DNA from: Macrobrachium rosenbergii
Lineage: Eukaryota; Arthropoda; Malacostraca; Decapoda; Palaemonidae
DNA length: 64,000 bases
Assembly: GCF_040412425.1 (NCBI RefSeq)
Contig: NC_089766.1
Coordinates: 50,031,797-50,095,796 of the forward strand
Direction of reading: 5' to 3'
A model generated the notes under the pieces. The model was not told the DNA's origin. It searched no databases and saw only the letters and a program-made list of their open reading frames with translations. Both the position numbers and the translations under genes were made by a program. Positions 46,356 through 58,150 of this stretch are shown here, piece after piece. Position 1 is the first letter of the stretch; the number at the start of each line of letters is the position of its first letter.

Positions 46356-47298
46356 GCCTGCCTTTGCCGAGTGCTGCACTAACCCACCGTCCTTGTTAAT
46401 GTGTTTTAGGTAAGATTCATAGAAATAATTTTCATATTAAGATTGATTATTTCTTCATTTAACTAACATTCTTATTACTTACCCAGCCTCCTTTCAGGCC
46501 AGTTAGCTGAAAACTAATTGAGCCTTAGAAAACAAAATTGCTGTCTCCTTACCTACCAAAGGGAAGGTAAATGGCAAGATGAGATAGGCCAACAGACCAG
46601 GGACAATCCCTCTTTTTCTTTTATTTTTTCTTAACCACCCAGCAAGCTAGCAGCTTAGAACTTATAGCTGTATAAATGTTAGGTAAATACAGTAAAAATG
46701 CCCAGTTTAGTATGAAAATTGGTATAATTTTCAGTACTGAGATGATCAAGCATAGCTTCTGTTTCCAAATGGTAAAATATTTTAAAATTCATGAAAATAA
46801 CAAAGTTATGGGTGTTATTCTGCCCCTTCCCCATTGCTTACTTTTCACAGATGCAGGAGCCAATTGGTTTTGATGCTTATTCGCCATTTTGTAATATTAG
46901 ACACATAAATGAATAATATATATTTTTAAAAAAGAGAATTAATATGTTTACATTTACAGACCCATTAATTTGCATTAGTCTAATCTAATAAAGCCTATAT
47001 CCAGACTTATCCCAGAAGAAGATGAGTCACCCTCTCTACAGATCTTTGTAATTTCTTGGTCCGTAAGAGCCCCATGTGGTGCAAATGGTCATTTTCTGTT
47101 TAGAGGGCTTGGGAGGAAGGCAAATCTTTTATAATATGTGGGGTTTTTAAGAAAAAAAAATTACGGTTGCTTCACCACAAATCAATTTCTTTATGTTAGC
47201 CTGAGTAGCTTCTTAAGTTGGATGGATTCGAGTCCAAAAAATTATCAGAGATCCTTAAACTTAAGAAAGGTGCTGGACTGATGAACCCTGTTAGTAGG
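46356..47298. other. gene B intron 3, nothing recognised
   Basis: AT-rich; short hydrophobic open stretches only. Confidence 0.4.
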
Positions 47299-47665
47299 TA
47301 CAGTTGACCCCTGCTCGTTTGCAGTTCAGCATTCACGGCTTCACTCATTTGCGGATTTTTCTGTGAAACATACCTCCAAATTCTTTGTAGACAATTCACC
47401 TATCTGCAGTTTTTTTGTGGATCATTTTTCACTAATGACTGTATTTTCATAATATTTTTGTGACTAAATATACATTTTTTATGTATTTGGCATTTGAACT
47501 ATTAAAATAGGCAGTTATAAGTGTTTTTACAGGGTCTTTGGTGTTTGGACTATGAAAATAGGCAGTTATAATAATTTTTAGAGTGGATCAAGTATTCGCA
47601 GAGGTTTCAGCTATCCATGGGTGGTTGTGGTCCCTATCCCCTGCGAATACTGGAGGTCAACTGTA
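47299..47665 (+). mobile_element. Tigger/pogo-like MITE, copy at 47 kb
   Basis: TA-flanked; left CAGTTGACCCCTGCTCG, right GCGAATACTGGAGGTCAACTG. Inside aligns with the 46-kb copy (CTCATTTGCGGATTTTTCTGTG, ACTGTATTTTCATAAT, AAGTGTTTTTACAGGG) but is more diverged. Confidence 0.87.
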
Positions 47666-47766
47666 TAGCAGACGTCTTGCAGCTAATAAGGGGCCATGAT
47701 AAAGCATGGTCCTTGTAAATAAAGCCATGAACTGCATTCCAAATCCAGAAGAAGACAATGCTAGAG

Positions 47767-48570
47767 GGATGAATAAACACTTAAAACTACTTTCCTCAAC
47801 TATAAGGAGGTGATGGTTTAGAAATTTGTGTTTAAGCAGACTGAAAAATATGAATAGTTGTAGACGCCCTCCCTAAAAGCAGAATTTCTTTTGAGATATG
47901 TAATGGCCTCCATAGGGCTTAGGGCAAGATCCGGGCACTCATGTTTAGAATTGTTTTCACATCTGACTTGACTAATCAAGTTATTAATGTTGCTATGGGC
48001 CTGAACTTTGTCCTTTAGCTTGGGTGCTTCAGACTCATAGGTGGAGGAATAAACACTTGACAGTACTTTCCTCAACCAAAAGAAGGTAGTGTTTTTAGAA
48101 ACTGTTTAACCATATAAACAATATGAGTAGTTTTCAACTCTCTTTCTAAAAGGAGAATTTCTCTTGAGATAATACCTAATGGCTCTTACAGGCTTAGAGC
48201 AAGGTCCTGTTTGTTAGTTTATTGTACAGTAAAATCTTAGAAAGTAGAAAAGAACATGTTTACTCATTTGTAGAACTGCATTCACATCTGAACTGACTAA
48301 AAGTAACTGAAGTGGCTGTGGGCCTGACTTGACCCATGTCTTTTTAGCTTAAGTGCATCAAACTCACAAGTGGATGAATAAATGCCTAAAACTACTGCAC
48401 CCAAAAGGAAGTAGTGTTAGACACATGTTTAACCACACTGAACAATATGAATAGTTGTAAACCTTCTTCCTAATAACAGAATTTCTCTTGAGGTTATACC
48501 TAATGGCCTTTACAGGCCTTATGGCAATATCCTCCTTGTTAGTTGCACAGGCTGTGCAGGTATGGCATAG
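47767..48570 (+). repeat. tandem repeat, units of about 275-330 bp, 2.6 copies
   Basis: Units start at about 47767, 48043 and 48372 with GGA.GAATAAAC.C. Shared landmarks: ATATGA.TAGTTGTA, CAGAATTTCT.TTGAG, CCTAATGGC and CACATCTGA.TTGACTAA. Unit 2 has an insertion near 48210-48265. Confidence 0.85.
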
Positions 48571-48659
48571 GTATCTGACGACTGATGGAAGGAGGATTTT
48601 GTTGTGTCTTGCCATGAATCCTAGCATATGAGACAGCTCAGTTAAAGGGGCTGGTGATA

Positions 48660-50090
48660 GATACAGTCTGTAGTAGTAAAGAAGGCTTTAAGTAAAATGA
48701 AAAATGACAAAGCACCAGGCACACCAGAGGTGCAAATTGAAATGTTGAAGGTACTTGATGTAGAGGGGGGGGAAGAATGGATATTGGAATTGTCAAGGGC
48801 AGTATGGGAGGAGGAAGTACAGTAATGCCAAAGGACTGGAAAGAAAGTCTGTTGTTAAATGTTAATCAGAATGGAGATATGGCGTATGGTAATTGTAATT
48901 GAATCAAATAAGAGAACATTTTTTGAAGGGTTGAGAAAGAACACTTGATGAGAGGTACCAAGCAGTTTTGAAGATTGATGAACAGCATTATGGTTTCATT
49001 ATTACAAGAGACTTACAGGAAAAGATGCTGGAAGGTTACAGGAAAAGTGGCTGGAAGGTGATCAAAAGTTTTACTGTGCATTTATAGACCTAGAGAAGGC
49101 ATTTGTTAGGATCCAAGGCATCCTAATAATTGAGGGGAAGTGACAGAAAAGTTGACCAGGTTGGTTGAAAGGTGTATAAAAGAACAAGAACAGCAGTAAT
49201 AACAGCCAATGGCAAAACAGAAATGTTTAAAGTTAGAGTTGGTTTACATTAAAAATTGGCATTTACTCCACATCTGTTTGTGCAGGTTATGGGTGTATTG
49301 AGTGAAGGCATTAGAAATGAAAGTTGGTGGGAATTGTTGTATGCAAATAATCTGGTGATTACAGCAGAGACTGAAGAAGAATTGCAAAGAAGGGTTAGAG
49401 AGCAACATGGGATCTTTTGAAATACAGTTTCAGTAAAAGTAAGGTTACGGTGTCCAGCAAGCAAGGATGAGATATGTTATTTATACAAGATAGAAGAGGC
49501 CTAGATTTAAAACTGGTAGAGGATTTCAAATACCTGGGGTCAACTTTAAGCCAGAAGAGAGGATGTAAAACTGTGTTTGAAAGCAGGTTAAAAGCACCTT
49601 TAGAGAAGTGGAAGGAGCTGGCAGGGATAGTGTGTGACAAAAGAATGCCAAATAAACTGGAAATAAAGATACCCTATACTGTAATCAAACCAGTGATGAT
49701 GTGTGGTTTAGAATGGGCATTAAGAAGGAAAGTGGAACTGAAGCTGGAATGAACAAGGGTGCTGAGTTGGGCTTTGGGGATCTTGTTGCTTGAGAGGCTG
49801 GAAAATAAGGATATTAGAAGTGCCAGAATGGTAAAGAAGATAAGAGAGTCAAGATTGAGATAGTTAGATGAGTGAGTTGGAAGGAGTGTAGAGGGCTTGG
49901 TTGGAACTTGTTAGGGACAGAAGGTCAAGAGGAAGGCAAAGGATTAGGTGGCTTAATAAAGTAAGGGAAGATTTGGAGAAGGGTTTAACAGAGGAAGGGT
50001 CTTTCAAAAGAAATGGTTGTAAGAGACTTTTTAGGACCAACTTGGATACGATCTCGGGGTGCTATGGCCTCTTGACAAACCCATTCTCTT
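48660..50090 (+). pseudogene. RTE/Jockey-type LINE remnant with RT
   Basis: The + strand translation with several breaks follows LINE RT order: KMKNDKAPG at about 48695, MPKDWKESLLLN at about 48828, FIDLEKAF at about 49081, ELLYANN at 49331-49351 (the catalytic YADD has become YANN), DFKYLGSTLS at about 49525, then CDKRMPNKLE, a GLEWALRRK run at about 49715, and a basic RSRGRQRIRW.....DLEKGL tail near 49910-49990. Stops and frame changes make it inactive. Upstream endonuclease is not seen. Confidence 0.78.
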
Positions 50091-53000
50091 AAGTACTGCC
50101 ATAATCATCTCAGTTCTAGTAAAGAACCTAAGTCAGGGTCACACAGTTTAAAGACCTGAGAATATCCAAACCCATAGACTTCAGTGGCTGAGACCAACAA
50201 CTTCCTCTGTTATCTCAAAAACAATAGAAAGCCATCTATCTGTGGAATACATCACTTTGCCAACCTTAGAACAAATTCCACTTTGCTTGATAAAGGCTGA
50301 GGGGCAGATCTGCATGGCACAGAGACAACCTCAGCTGCCTTCTCTGAAAAGCTGCTGTCTCTGCTTAAAAGTTCAGCATTTTCAAATTCATGTTGACCTG
50401 TGGAATTACAATTGGAGTAGGAGGCTCTCTTACTTGGGGAGTCTCGTGGGAAGCTCTTATCAAAAGCGTGTCAAATGGCTGACAAATCACTTAACTTTGG
50501 TGAAAGAGGAGCTTGTTAGGTTATTGACATTTTAGGCTGTCTCAGGAATGCATTACAGCACCTGTCTTCAAAGCTGCTTGATCTGGAAAAGGGTAGTAAA
50601 ATGCTGGAAGCTTGTTTTTAAGGCTCGTTGCAAATAGATCGACCAAGGGGGTACCCTGTTGCTGTCATAGTGCTCTGTCTATTTCTGGATAGAAAACCAT
50701 TCCAAATCAAAGAACTTGATTCTTTCTACTGTGGCTGTCTGTTATCATGTTTCTTCATGGAATAAATCTCAATGTAATCTCTACCTTGTTGGCCTTTACC
50801 CATGTTAAAATTGTCACTGCCAAATGACAGGTTTTTCAACATCATTGCATTGTTGTGATTCTGATTGCTTTGTATCTTTCTAGAGGTATTTAGACCTTAA
50901 AATATTCCTTCAGATCCAAATCCTGTGTCCTGGCAATGCACCCATGAAAAACAAAGCCTATGGGGAAGGAGAAATCAGTTAGATATCTGCTTTTTCAGTG
51001 GATCTTGCTACCAAAGATTTTGAATACTGGATTGTCCAACAGGGGGACTGGGTGCCTATCTGGGTGGGCTACAGCTGACCATGACTAGTTTACTGACTGT
51101 AGTTGGAGAGAGGGGATCCTAAACTGACTGTAAGGGACCAACTTTTACAGGGAGATCTTATGGCCTATCAGAGATTGCCACATCTTGGCAAAAACTTGGG
51201 GAAAACTCTTACTTCAAGGGTGAAAACCTTTGGATCCTTTCATCTGTTGGACATGAGCATCTGCTGTGTCTGTGTCCATCCTATTAAGTTGCCCTTGGTT
51301 CCAAGTCCAATTTCTCCAAGTTGTCCTGGAGACCAAATACCTGCAGAACTTTATCCTGTTCCTGTGTGTCTATACTGCATCTGGAGTGAGGGTCTTGGTT
51401 AACATCTGATTGATAGAGATCAGTAAAAACTGTGTGTACTCTGAATTGGTACATTGCCTAACATACAAAAAATTCTTTCTGGATGCTGGGTGCAAAAGAA
51501 TTTGACAGTCAGCATCCTGGAGGCATATGAATGCCAGGATTGCAGGCCTGACCTCTGTCTTTACACAACAGAGGAATAGTTTCACTAATCACTTTGTAAA
51601 GAGAGACATATAAATGACGAGGAAAATGAATGGAAGGTGAAAAGAATAAATGCAATTCTCTGAGTAGCCAAAGTTACTTGGGACTTCATGAGAGAAGTTA
51701 AAATTCTCACAGGTGCATAAATAATGAGACTTTTAGCTCCCTGAGACTTTAAGGTCCACTGTAAAGTTGATTGCCATTTTCTTTCTTTTCAAGAGGGACT
51801 GAAGTATATTGGATAATTTCTTAGCATGAAAAGAGGGCATTAAAAGTGATGGGTTTCCTGTGAAACAAATAAAATTTTTACGATCTAATATATTGTGTTT
51901 TTTATGTGCCAGCTTCATTGTTTATCATGTGATCCATCACAAGACATGAAAATGATACAAATATTTATTAAGATGAATTTTCTCCTTCTAAATTGGTTAA
52001 CTCTTTCCTTACTTTTCATTTCATTTCACAGTTTTTTCAAGTGATAGTGGTAATTTTTTTTTTTACAGTATTATCATTCAAGTTTTATGTAGTGTATTAC
52101 TGTGTTAGTTTACTCAAGATCATTCAAACAGTTGATCATTCAAACAGTGTGACTGCTAAGGTTATAGTATCATAGATTAACTAGAATATTTATGTATTCA
52201 GATGGTTCTGTAATGTTTGAGTCAAGTTCCTTTCCTGACTATCCAATTTAAGCTTTAATAGATGTAGGTGAGGGAACTGCATAGTTTTGAAAGCCATTTT
52301 GTAAGTTGCCGTTTACATTTCATTTGCAAAATTAGTTTGTATATAGTACTTTAACCACTCTGCCATCTGATCAACCATCCAATCTGTGAAGCATTTTGAT
52401 CCTTTTTCCATTTGGGGAAGCTTGTACAGTAACTGACCGATTGGTTAGTTATACTCAAAACCCTTTCAACACAAGCAGACAGCAAACAAAGACTGGATTG
52501 GATGCCATACAAATCTAAATTCTTGGTTATATATGTGCAACATGATGATGCATAACCAAATAGTAGTTCTAATCAGTTCAGGAAATGTGTATGTGTGTGG
52601 AGCTGAATGAGAAACCTCCATGGGTAATGGAGAGAGGTAGATCTGCTGAATGAGCTTAAGTCTCTCCTTTCAGTTGCAGTGTCTGTAGCAAAATCATGAG
52701 TGTTGAATACAGTGAATACACTATGCAAAGGGAACATGGTAGAGCTATCCGTTAACATAGTAGGAAAAGCTGCCAACTGACGGTACTGCCTCCTTGGAGG
52801 GATGCTGGGTTTTGAGGGGAAGCAAGAGAGGGTTACCCCAAGAAGACTGGTGGGGCAACCAAGTACTGCTAAGGGATTGTCAGAGAGGTACACCTTATCT
52901 CTTCTCGGTCTTTAAGGCACGTTCCAGATACAATTTCCTGGCAGTACCTCCCCCTTAATTAGTGAGTCTCAAGATATGAAAGGTGATGGTTTGTGTCCCT

Positions 53001-54266
53001 GCAGGTACAAATACCAAATTTTTAAAACAGTTTGTATTTTTCCTAGGTATACAAACATAAACCATTCGTATTGGAGGAAGCACTCCTCTGCCTCCCCGTT
53101 TCTTCTACCATTTGTGCATAACTTGTGACTGAAGTCCAAGGGGAAAAAGTCAGGTGAAGTGGCACATCCATCCCCCAACTTTATGGATACGTCCCTTGTT
53201 AGTTAGTTAGAACACAGGCTTTGAAAGCATTTGCTATTTTATGGTATTAAACAAAGGTTTGAGGTGGTGTAGCCAAAACAAGAATTGATCATAGTTACAT
53301 ACATCACCTGTATTGTACCTGTGCATGATGTTCTCCATTTACCTACAGATTTTTTGCTTAAAGTACTGAATGGGGTTAGTTTGGAGTATCTCATGAATTG
53401 ACTGTCCTGGTATGGACATTTCTCTGGCTGCAGTTGTTCATGTGTCTGTGGGTGTATATATAAAGAAAAATATGTCTTGTGCTGTATATTGTGCTAAAAT
53501 TATGTGCAGTGCTTACTGTATGCTTTATCAGTTTTATTAACTTTGAAGAATGTTTGCTTAGTGTAGGCCTTGTGCCTTGAAGGTTTGATCAGGTTGGGAG
53601 TGGACCAACCTAGACAGTGGTTAGTTGTATAAGTGCATTGGCTAATCTTTTTTTGTTCATTCTGGTGATTATTGCCTTCCTTTGTGAAATATGTTTAGCA
53701 CTGTACTGTATTTATCAGCTGTGCTTAATAATGTTGGCCATGATTGACAAATGCAGTAGTTTAGTTATCCTGAGGGCTGTCTTGCACATTTTGCTCACTA
53801 AAATACTTATGGCAGTATTTTAAAGCCAGAATGTTTATGAGACTTTATTTGTACCACAGTGCTACATAGAGTTTCCTTCTTGGTATTTTATTGGTCTTGT
53901 TGACATAGTCTTTGCTTGCATATGGTAGCTTATGTATTTGGTAAGGTCAGGTCAGGTTTTGAAGTATGGTATGTGAACATGGACCAGGTTTGGTCATGTA
54001 TACTGTCCGATTTTTTTCAGTATTTGACACTACAGGTCTGTGCTGCTGCTTTTATGCATTATCATTCAGATTTCATTTGGAAGTTTGATTTTATGAAGTT
54101 TTTACTTTGTTAAAAAATTTTGTAGGTCATAAGTGTGGATGAATGTATGTGAGCAAGATATATGCTATGGACAATCTTTATATCTTTAATATTCTCTTAA
54201 TAATATGAGAAAAAGTCTACTGTATGCATGGTTTTGGCTCATGACAGTATTGCTTTTACATTTTAG
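50091..54266. other. gene B intron 3, right part
   Basis: 50240-51600 is of more balanced base composition and may be an old retroelement that I cannot identify. 52570-53180 contains CCTAGGTATACAAACATAAACC, a phrase that looks like part of a dispersed repeat. No exon fitting the phase-0 ends at 38884 and 54267 is seen. Confidence 0.35.
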
Positions 54267-54644
54267 AAAGAAGAAAAGTTATTGGAAGAAGACACTCCAT
54301 ATGGTGCTGCTGTACTGGAATTAACAGAAGACAAACTTTATGAACATAAAGGAATGAGCGTACGTGTTTACAACATATCTGGGGAAGTAGAGGATCTTGC
54401 TCCTAGACAGATACATCCAAAGGAACCCAAACTACATCAAACTACAAGACCTGTATATCGGCCCAGACCAATTACAGCGCAGTCAGCTGGAGCCGAATCT
54501 CAAGTTTTGGACATTCCAAGTGGCTATGGCTCACATGTAAGCAGAATATTGAGCCTTTTAAAATACTCACCGGACAAGCAGGTTGCTTTAATACATAAGC
54601 TTAATAAAACTATTCATGGCTTCATTGTACGAAGTCGAAAATGA
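54267..54644 (+). CDS. gene B, last coding exon with C-terminal BESS-like motif
   Basis: Seen: acceptor TTTTACATTTTAG ending at 54266, 125 codons, TGA at 54642-54644. Starts KEEKLLEEDTPYGAAV on a codon boundary. It then has a polar middle with a basic proline stretch (RPVYRPRPI), and ends with a helical motif over about 33 residues: YGSHVSRILSLL......DKQVALIHKLN.TIHGFI. This matches the end of gene A at V..IL.L, DKQ.ALI, N.TI and FI, and resembles a BESS interaction motif (family assignment inferred). Joined with the three upstream exons from the ATG at 27321 it completes a 287-residue protein: zinc fingers at the N-terminus, interaction motif at the C-terminus. Likely a nuclear DNA-binding regulator that recruits partners through its C-terminus. 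Confidence 0.88.
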   Translation, partial: KEEKLLEEDTPYGAAVLELTEDKLYEHKGMSVRVYNISGEVEDLAPRQIHPKEPKLHQTTRPVYRPRPITAQSAGAESQVLDIPSGYGSHVSRILSLLKYSPDKQVALIHKLNKTIHGFIVRSRK

Positions 54645-54731
54645 TTTCCAGGAAAAACTTTAAACAGTTAGTCAGCCTCCCTGAGTTAAACTTTTAGATC
54701 CAGAAACTAAACTCTGGAAATATAAATTTTT

Positions 54732-54737
54732 AATAAA
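54732..54737 (+). terminator. polyadenylation signal of gene B
   Basis: AATAAA 88 nt after the stop codon of the last exon; a GT-rich stretch (ATGTACTGT) follows. A short 3' UTR of about 100 nt is implied. Confidence 0.6.
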
Positions 54738-54759
54738 AATGTACTGTACCACTGATCCA

Positions 54760-55722
54760 AAATCAGAAGTCTTAGAGGGGCCAGCCAAAGCACCCCAAAG
54801 AGGTAGTTGATTGATGCTGTGGATGTCTGAGGAACTATTACAACTTAACACACACACACACACAGTGTCCTTATATGTTTCTTTCTTTTTAATGCCAATG
54901 TTTGGAATTCCCCTCCTGTTCTTTTATTTTTTAATTCCTTTGGTCCTTCATTCTGTAAGAGGTAGATTTATTGATTCCTTTGTGGTTAAGCCTCATCCTT
55001 CTTCCTTACCCCTTCCTTTTTCTTGTTTTTGAATGGCCTGGGCCAGGTGAGGGCATATTATTGCCTTTCACATTAGTTTTTCCACTTGAAAACATTTAGG
55101 GGTGTTGCTCCTTATGGTACTGACAGCTTGGTTTAGGATAACAGGGTAAGCGTACGTGCCCATTACATATAAGGTGGGAGTTCTGTACTAAGTGAGGCAC
55201 TTGAACTTAAGTTGGGAACAGTTTTCATAAGGGATGTTTTTGTTGGTGAGTTCTTTTATCCTTGGAAACATCTAGTTCAGTCCCTGTAACAACACCCGAC
55301 TGTCCCAGCTTGCATGTGATAGTTCCTGAAGATATCCCCTGAGATGACATGGATAGTGTTGGTCAGTGAAATCTCCAAGGGGCCTTGGCAGGGTATTCCA
55401 TGGAGATCCGCTGACTTACAGTTTTATCATTGTTAGAATTAATTGGATGTTTTTCGTAAAGATTTTGGTCTCTGGCATACCCAGTAGAGGCTGACTGACT
55501 CAGTGTGTTGAAAGTATACTTTTCTGGAGACTTCAGGTGTGATGAACTTTATCTAAACAAGTACATTATTATGTGCTGTATTTACCTTGCAGTGTCATTT
55601 TACTAAAGCAAATAATGTATATGTAATATGTGCAAGACTTGTAACTTTTTATCTTTTGTAATACAAATACTGTATTCTAGAAAAATTTTATTTTTCTATG
55701 TCCTTAAAAGAGCAAGTCTTAA
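54760..55722. other. intergenic, nothing recognised
   Basis: AT-rich sequence after gene B with a short CA run near 54849-54864. No gene supported. Confidence 0.4.
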
Positions 55723-55919
55723 TACAGGCAGTCCCCGGTTATTGGCTGGGGTTCTGTTCCCAATGGCGTGACAGTAACCAAAAATTGGCGATAATAGCGC
55801 CGATGACTGGGGATCGGCGCATATTGGCACAGAAAATCCAGTTACCGTCCTCGCTAGATAAGTGCCATAAAACTGGATTGCAGATAACCGAGGCCGCCAA
55901 TAACCAGGGACTGCCTGTA
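55723..55919 (-). mobile_element. MITE, CAGGCAGTCCCC family, short reverse copy
   Basis: TA-flanked; left CAGGCAGTCCCCGGTTATTG, right ATAACCAGGGACTGCCTG. 197 bp; internal words GGGGTTCTGTTCCCAA and AAACTGGATTGCAGATAACC show the same orientation as the 45-kb copy. Confidence 0.9.
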
Positions 55920-57060
55920 GCTAGTCTTTGTATGTCTTTTGTTTTTGGTGAATCCCACAGTATGCATTACCAATGAATCTTGAAGAATTCCTTTTGCCCC
56001 TCCATGCTAGAGAGCCTTCCCTCCCAGAAAATGTTGGAAATCTTTAATCTCCTTATACTTTGTCCAGGAAAGAGATAAAAGAGAAAACACCCATATAAAA
56101 AGATCTGTAATGAATTTTCATTTACTAGAATTTTACTTTATGGCTAATGGTGTTTACAATTTTCTCAGTACATGTATTTTGGGGATTAATTTTTAATCAG
56201 TCCTTAGATACTGAATGTGATTACATTTTAGAATCAATTCTAGTAATAAGAAAGCACTTTTTTCACCACTAACCCATTATTCATAGGCCTGTTTCATAGT
56301 CCATGAAATCCCTGACACTGGTGTCTTGTCTTTGACAAGTAAAAAGTAGTATAAAAAAGTATGGTCTTTGTATGTGCTGATAGATCTTAAATTCTCTGTA
56401 ATTAACTGTCTCACTTTTTGTGTGGTGCGCTGTTAATGGTTCACTGAGATTCTCAGACAAGGCAGTCCTTGTATTCTACAAGGATTGCCTTGAGTCTTAT
56501 TTTCATCATAAATTCATTCTTTAATTATGTCCTTTTTTTTATGTTCTTTGCTTAATTCACTTTTAGCTACAATGTTTGAGAATTTTTGGGTTTCCTGCCT
56601 TTTCACCTTCACTTGCTGGACGAATTTCACAGCCCTGTTTGGTTGGTTAGTTTGCAAAAGAATCTTGTTTAAGCACTTTTTGTTCCTCTGTTCTCAAGTG
56701 AATTGAGTGTCTGTTATGTGATAGTCATTTAGTTTTCAGAGTGTTTTGGGTAATTAGTGTTTTGGTTTTTGGTTTGGGTCAATAAATATGTCCACTTAGT
56801 ATTCCTCTTGAGTTCCTCCTAGCTATTCAGGCTAAGATTTACCACTGAAGTATAGTTTCATTATGATTTAAGTGTAATTTAAAGGGTATTTTGTTGTAGT
56901 AAACATTGTACTTGCCTTACTTTATCACATGCCTGATTTTCCTTGGGTGTTAACAGCCAGTACTGTATTAGATTTAATAGTCATCCATAAGTTCTTGTTT
57001 TTTCTCCCATTTATTATGCAGCTTGTTATCTTTAGGTTAACGTGTTCAGCACTATTTCAT
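55920..57060. other. intergenic, nothing recognised
   Basis: AT-rich; no open frame of note. Confidence 0.4.
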
Positions 57061-57061
57061 T

Positions 57062-58150
57062 TTGTGTCATCATCATCATAAACATTTTTATATCACCTTA
57101 TTCATTTGTGAGGTTAGCTGTGGAATAAGTTTTATCCGCTATCTTCTGGCTTGTGCACTTTCAGGCTGGACTCATGTCAGTTGTAGGTCTTCATCTATTC
57201 CTTTTGCAAAGATTTCTTGTACCTTCCTACTGGTCTATGTCCTACTACTTCTATATCAACAGCTTTTCTGACCACATGTTCCTCACCCTTTCTCATTTCC
57301 AGTCCAACCTATCCCAGCCTTTTTCCATGCATCTGAGCACATCTCTTCTCATATTCTCTTTTCCAATTTCTCATTTGTATCATGATTTCACCATACTTAG
57401 GCCATTGATCTTAACATTCTGTGGTCAGATGTTTTCACAATCCCTGCCATTTTTCCTGTTTCTATTGCATGGAATAGTACAGGCTCTGTATACCCATTCT
57501 AAGTCTCTTATTTCATCCATGATGCAGATACTCTCTCTCTTACTGCTTCTCAACATGTGCTTCACTGTCCAGTTTATCTCCAAGGTAACAAATATTCTGC
57601 CCCTTCCAAGACTTGCCAGCCTGTCACAACAGGGTTCTCAACCACACCCCTCATCCCCATGTGCTCTAATAGTACATTTTGTCCATCAAAAATATCATAA
57701 CCTATGAATATTTTGATCTTGAGCACCTTTTGTGACACCGTATGTCACATTCAGCGCACTACGGACTTCACCCCCTCATTTTACCAAAATCAACCACATG
57801 ACTATTTTCCTGATTGTACATTTTCCCATGCTTCCTGTCCAGTCACCATAAGCTTTGTTTTGCTTATTTTTTTAGCAAAACAAAGCTTATGATGACTTCC
57901 AGTCCTCTCCTTCCCATTATACTTTTCCACTTTAAACATTTCTACCATCTCTTCCTCAGATTCTGCTGTTAACAGGTCATCTGCATAGAGCAGTTCCCAG
58001 TAATGCCCTTTTCTGCAGTCTTGTGCATCTTCCATTATTGATCAGCAGCAAACAGGTCGTGTTGATCATTGTTGAACACCATCATGTATCTTAAATTTTT
58101 CTGATACACTTGTCACTGTCTCCACTCTAGTTCTTTTATTATGGTAAAGT
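57062..58150 (-). pseudogene. RTE/Jockey-type LINE remnant with intact YADD
   Basis: On the - strand, 58035-57802 is open and carries WELLYADDLLTAESEEEMVE (YADD at about 57976-57987) and KTKLMVTGQE, the RT palm core and its downstream helix. The remaining C-terminal part down to 57062 is broken. The 3' end shares CATCATAAACATTTTTATATCACC (+ strand) with the 6.7-kb fragment. A short inverted duplication at 57839-57898 interrupts the frame segment between the two motifs. The long + strand open stretch 57153-57707 is the antisense of this remnant. Confidence 0.72.

Noticed and set aside
51993..52175. Open stretch at 51993-52175 as a coding exon
   Set aside because: Hydrophobic low-complexity translation with no fitting splice phases for gene B.
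57153..57707. 184-codon + strand frame with hydrophobic runs
   Set aside because: It is the antisense of a - strand LINE remnant.
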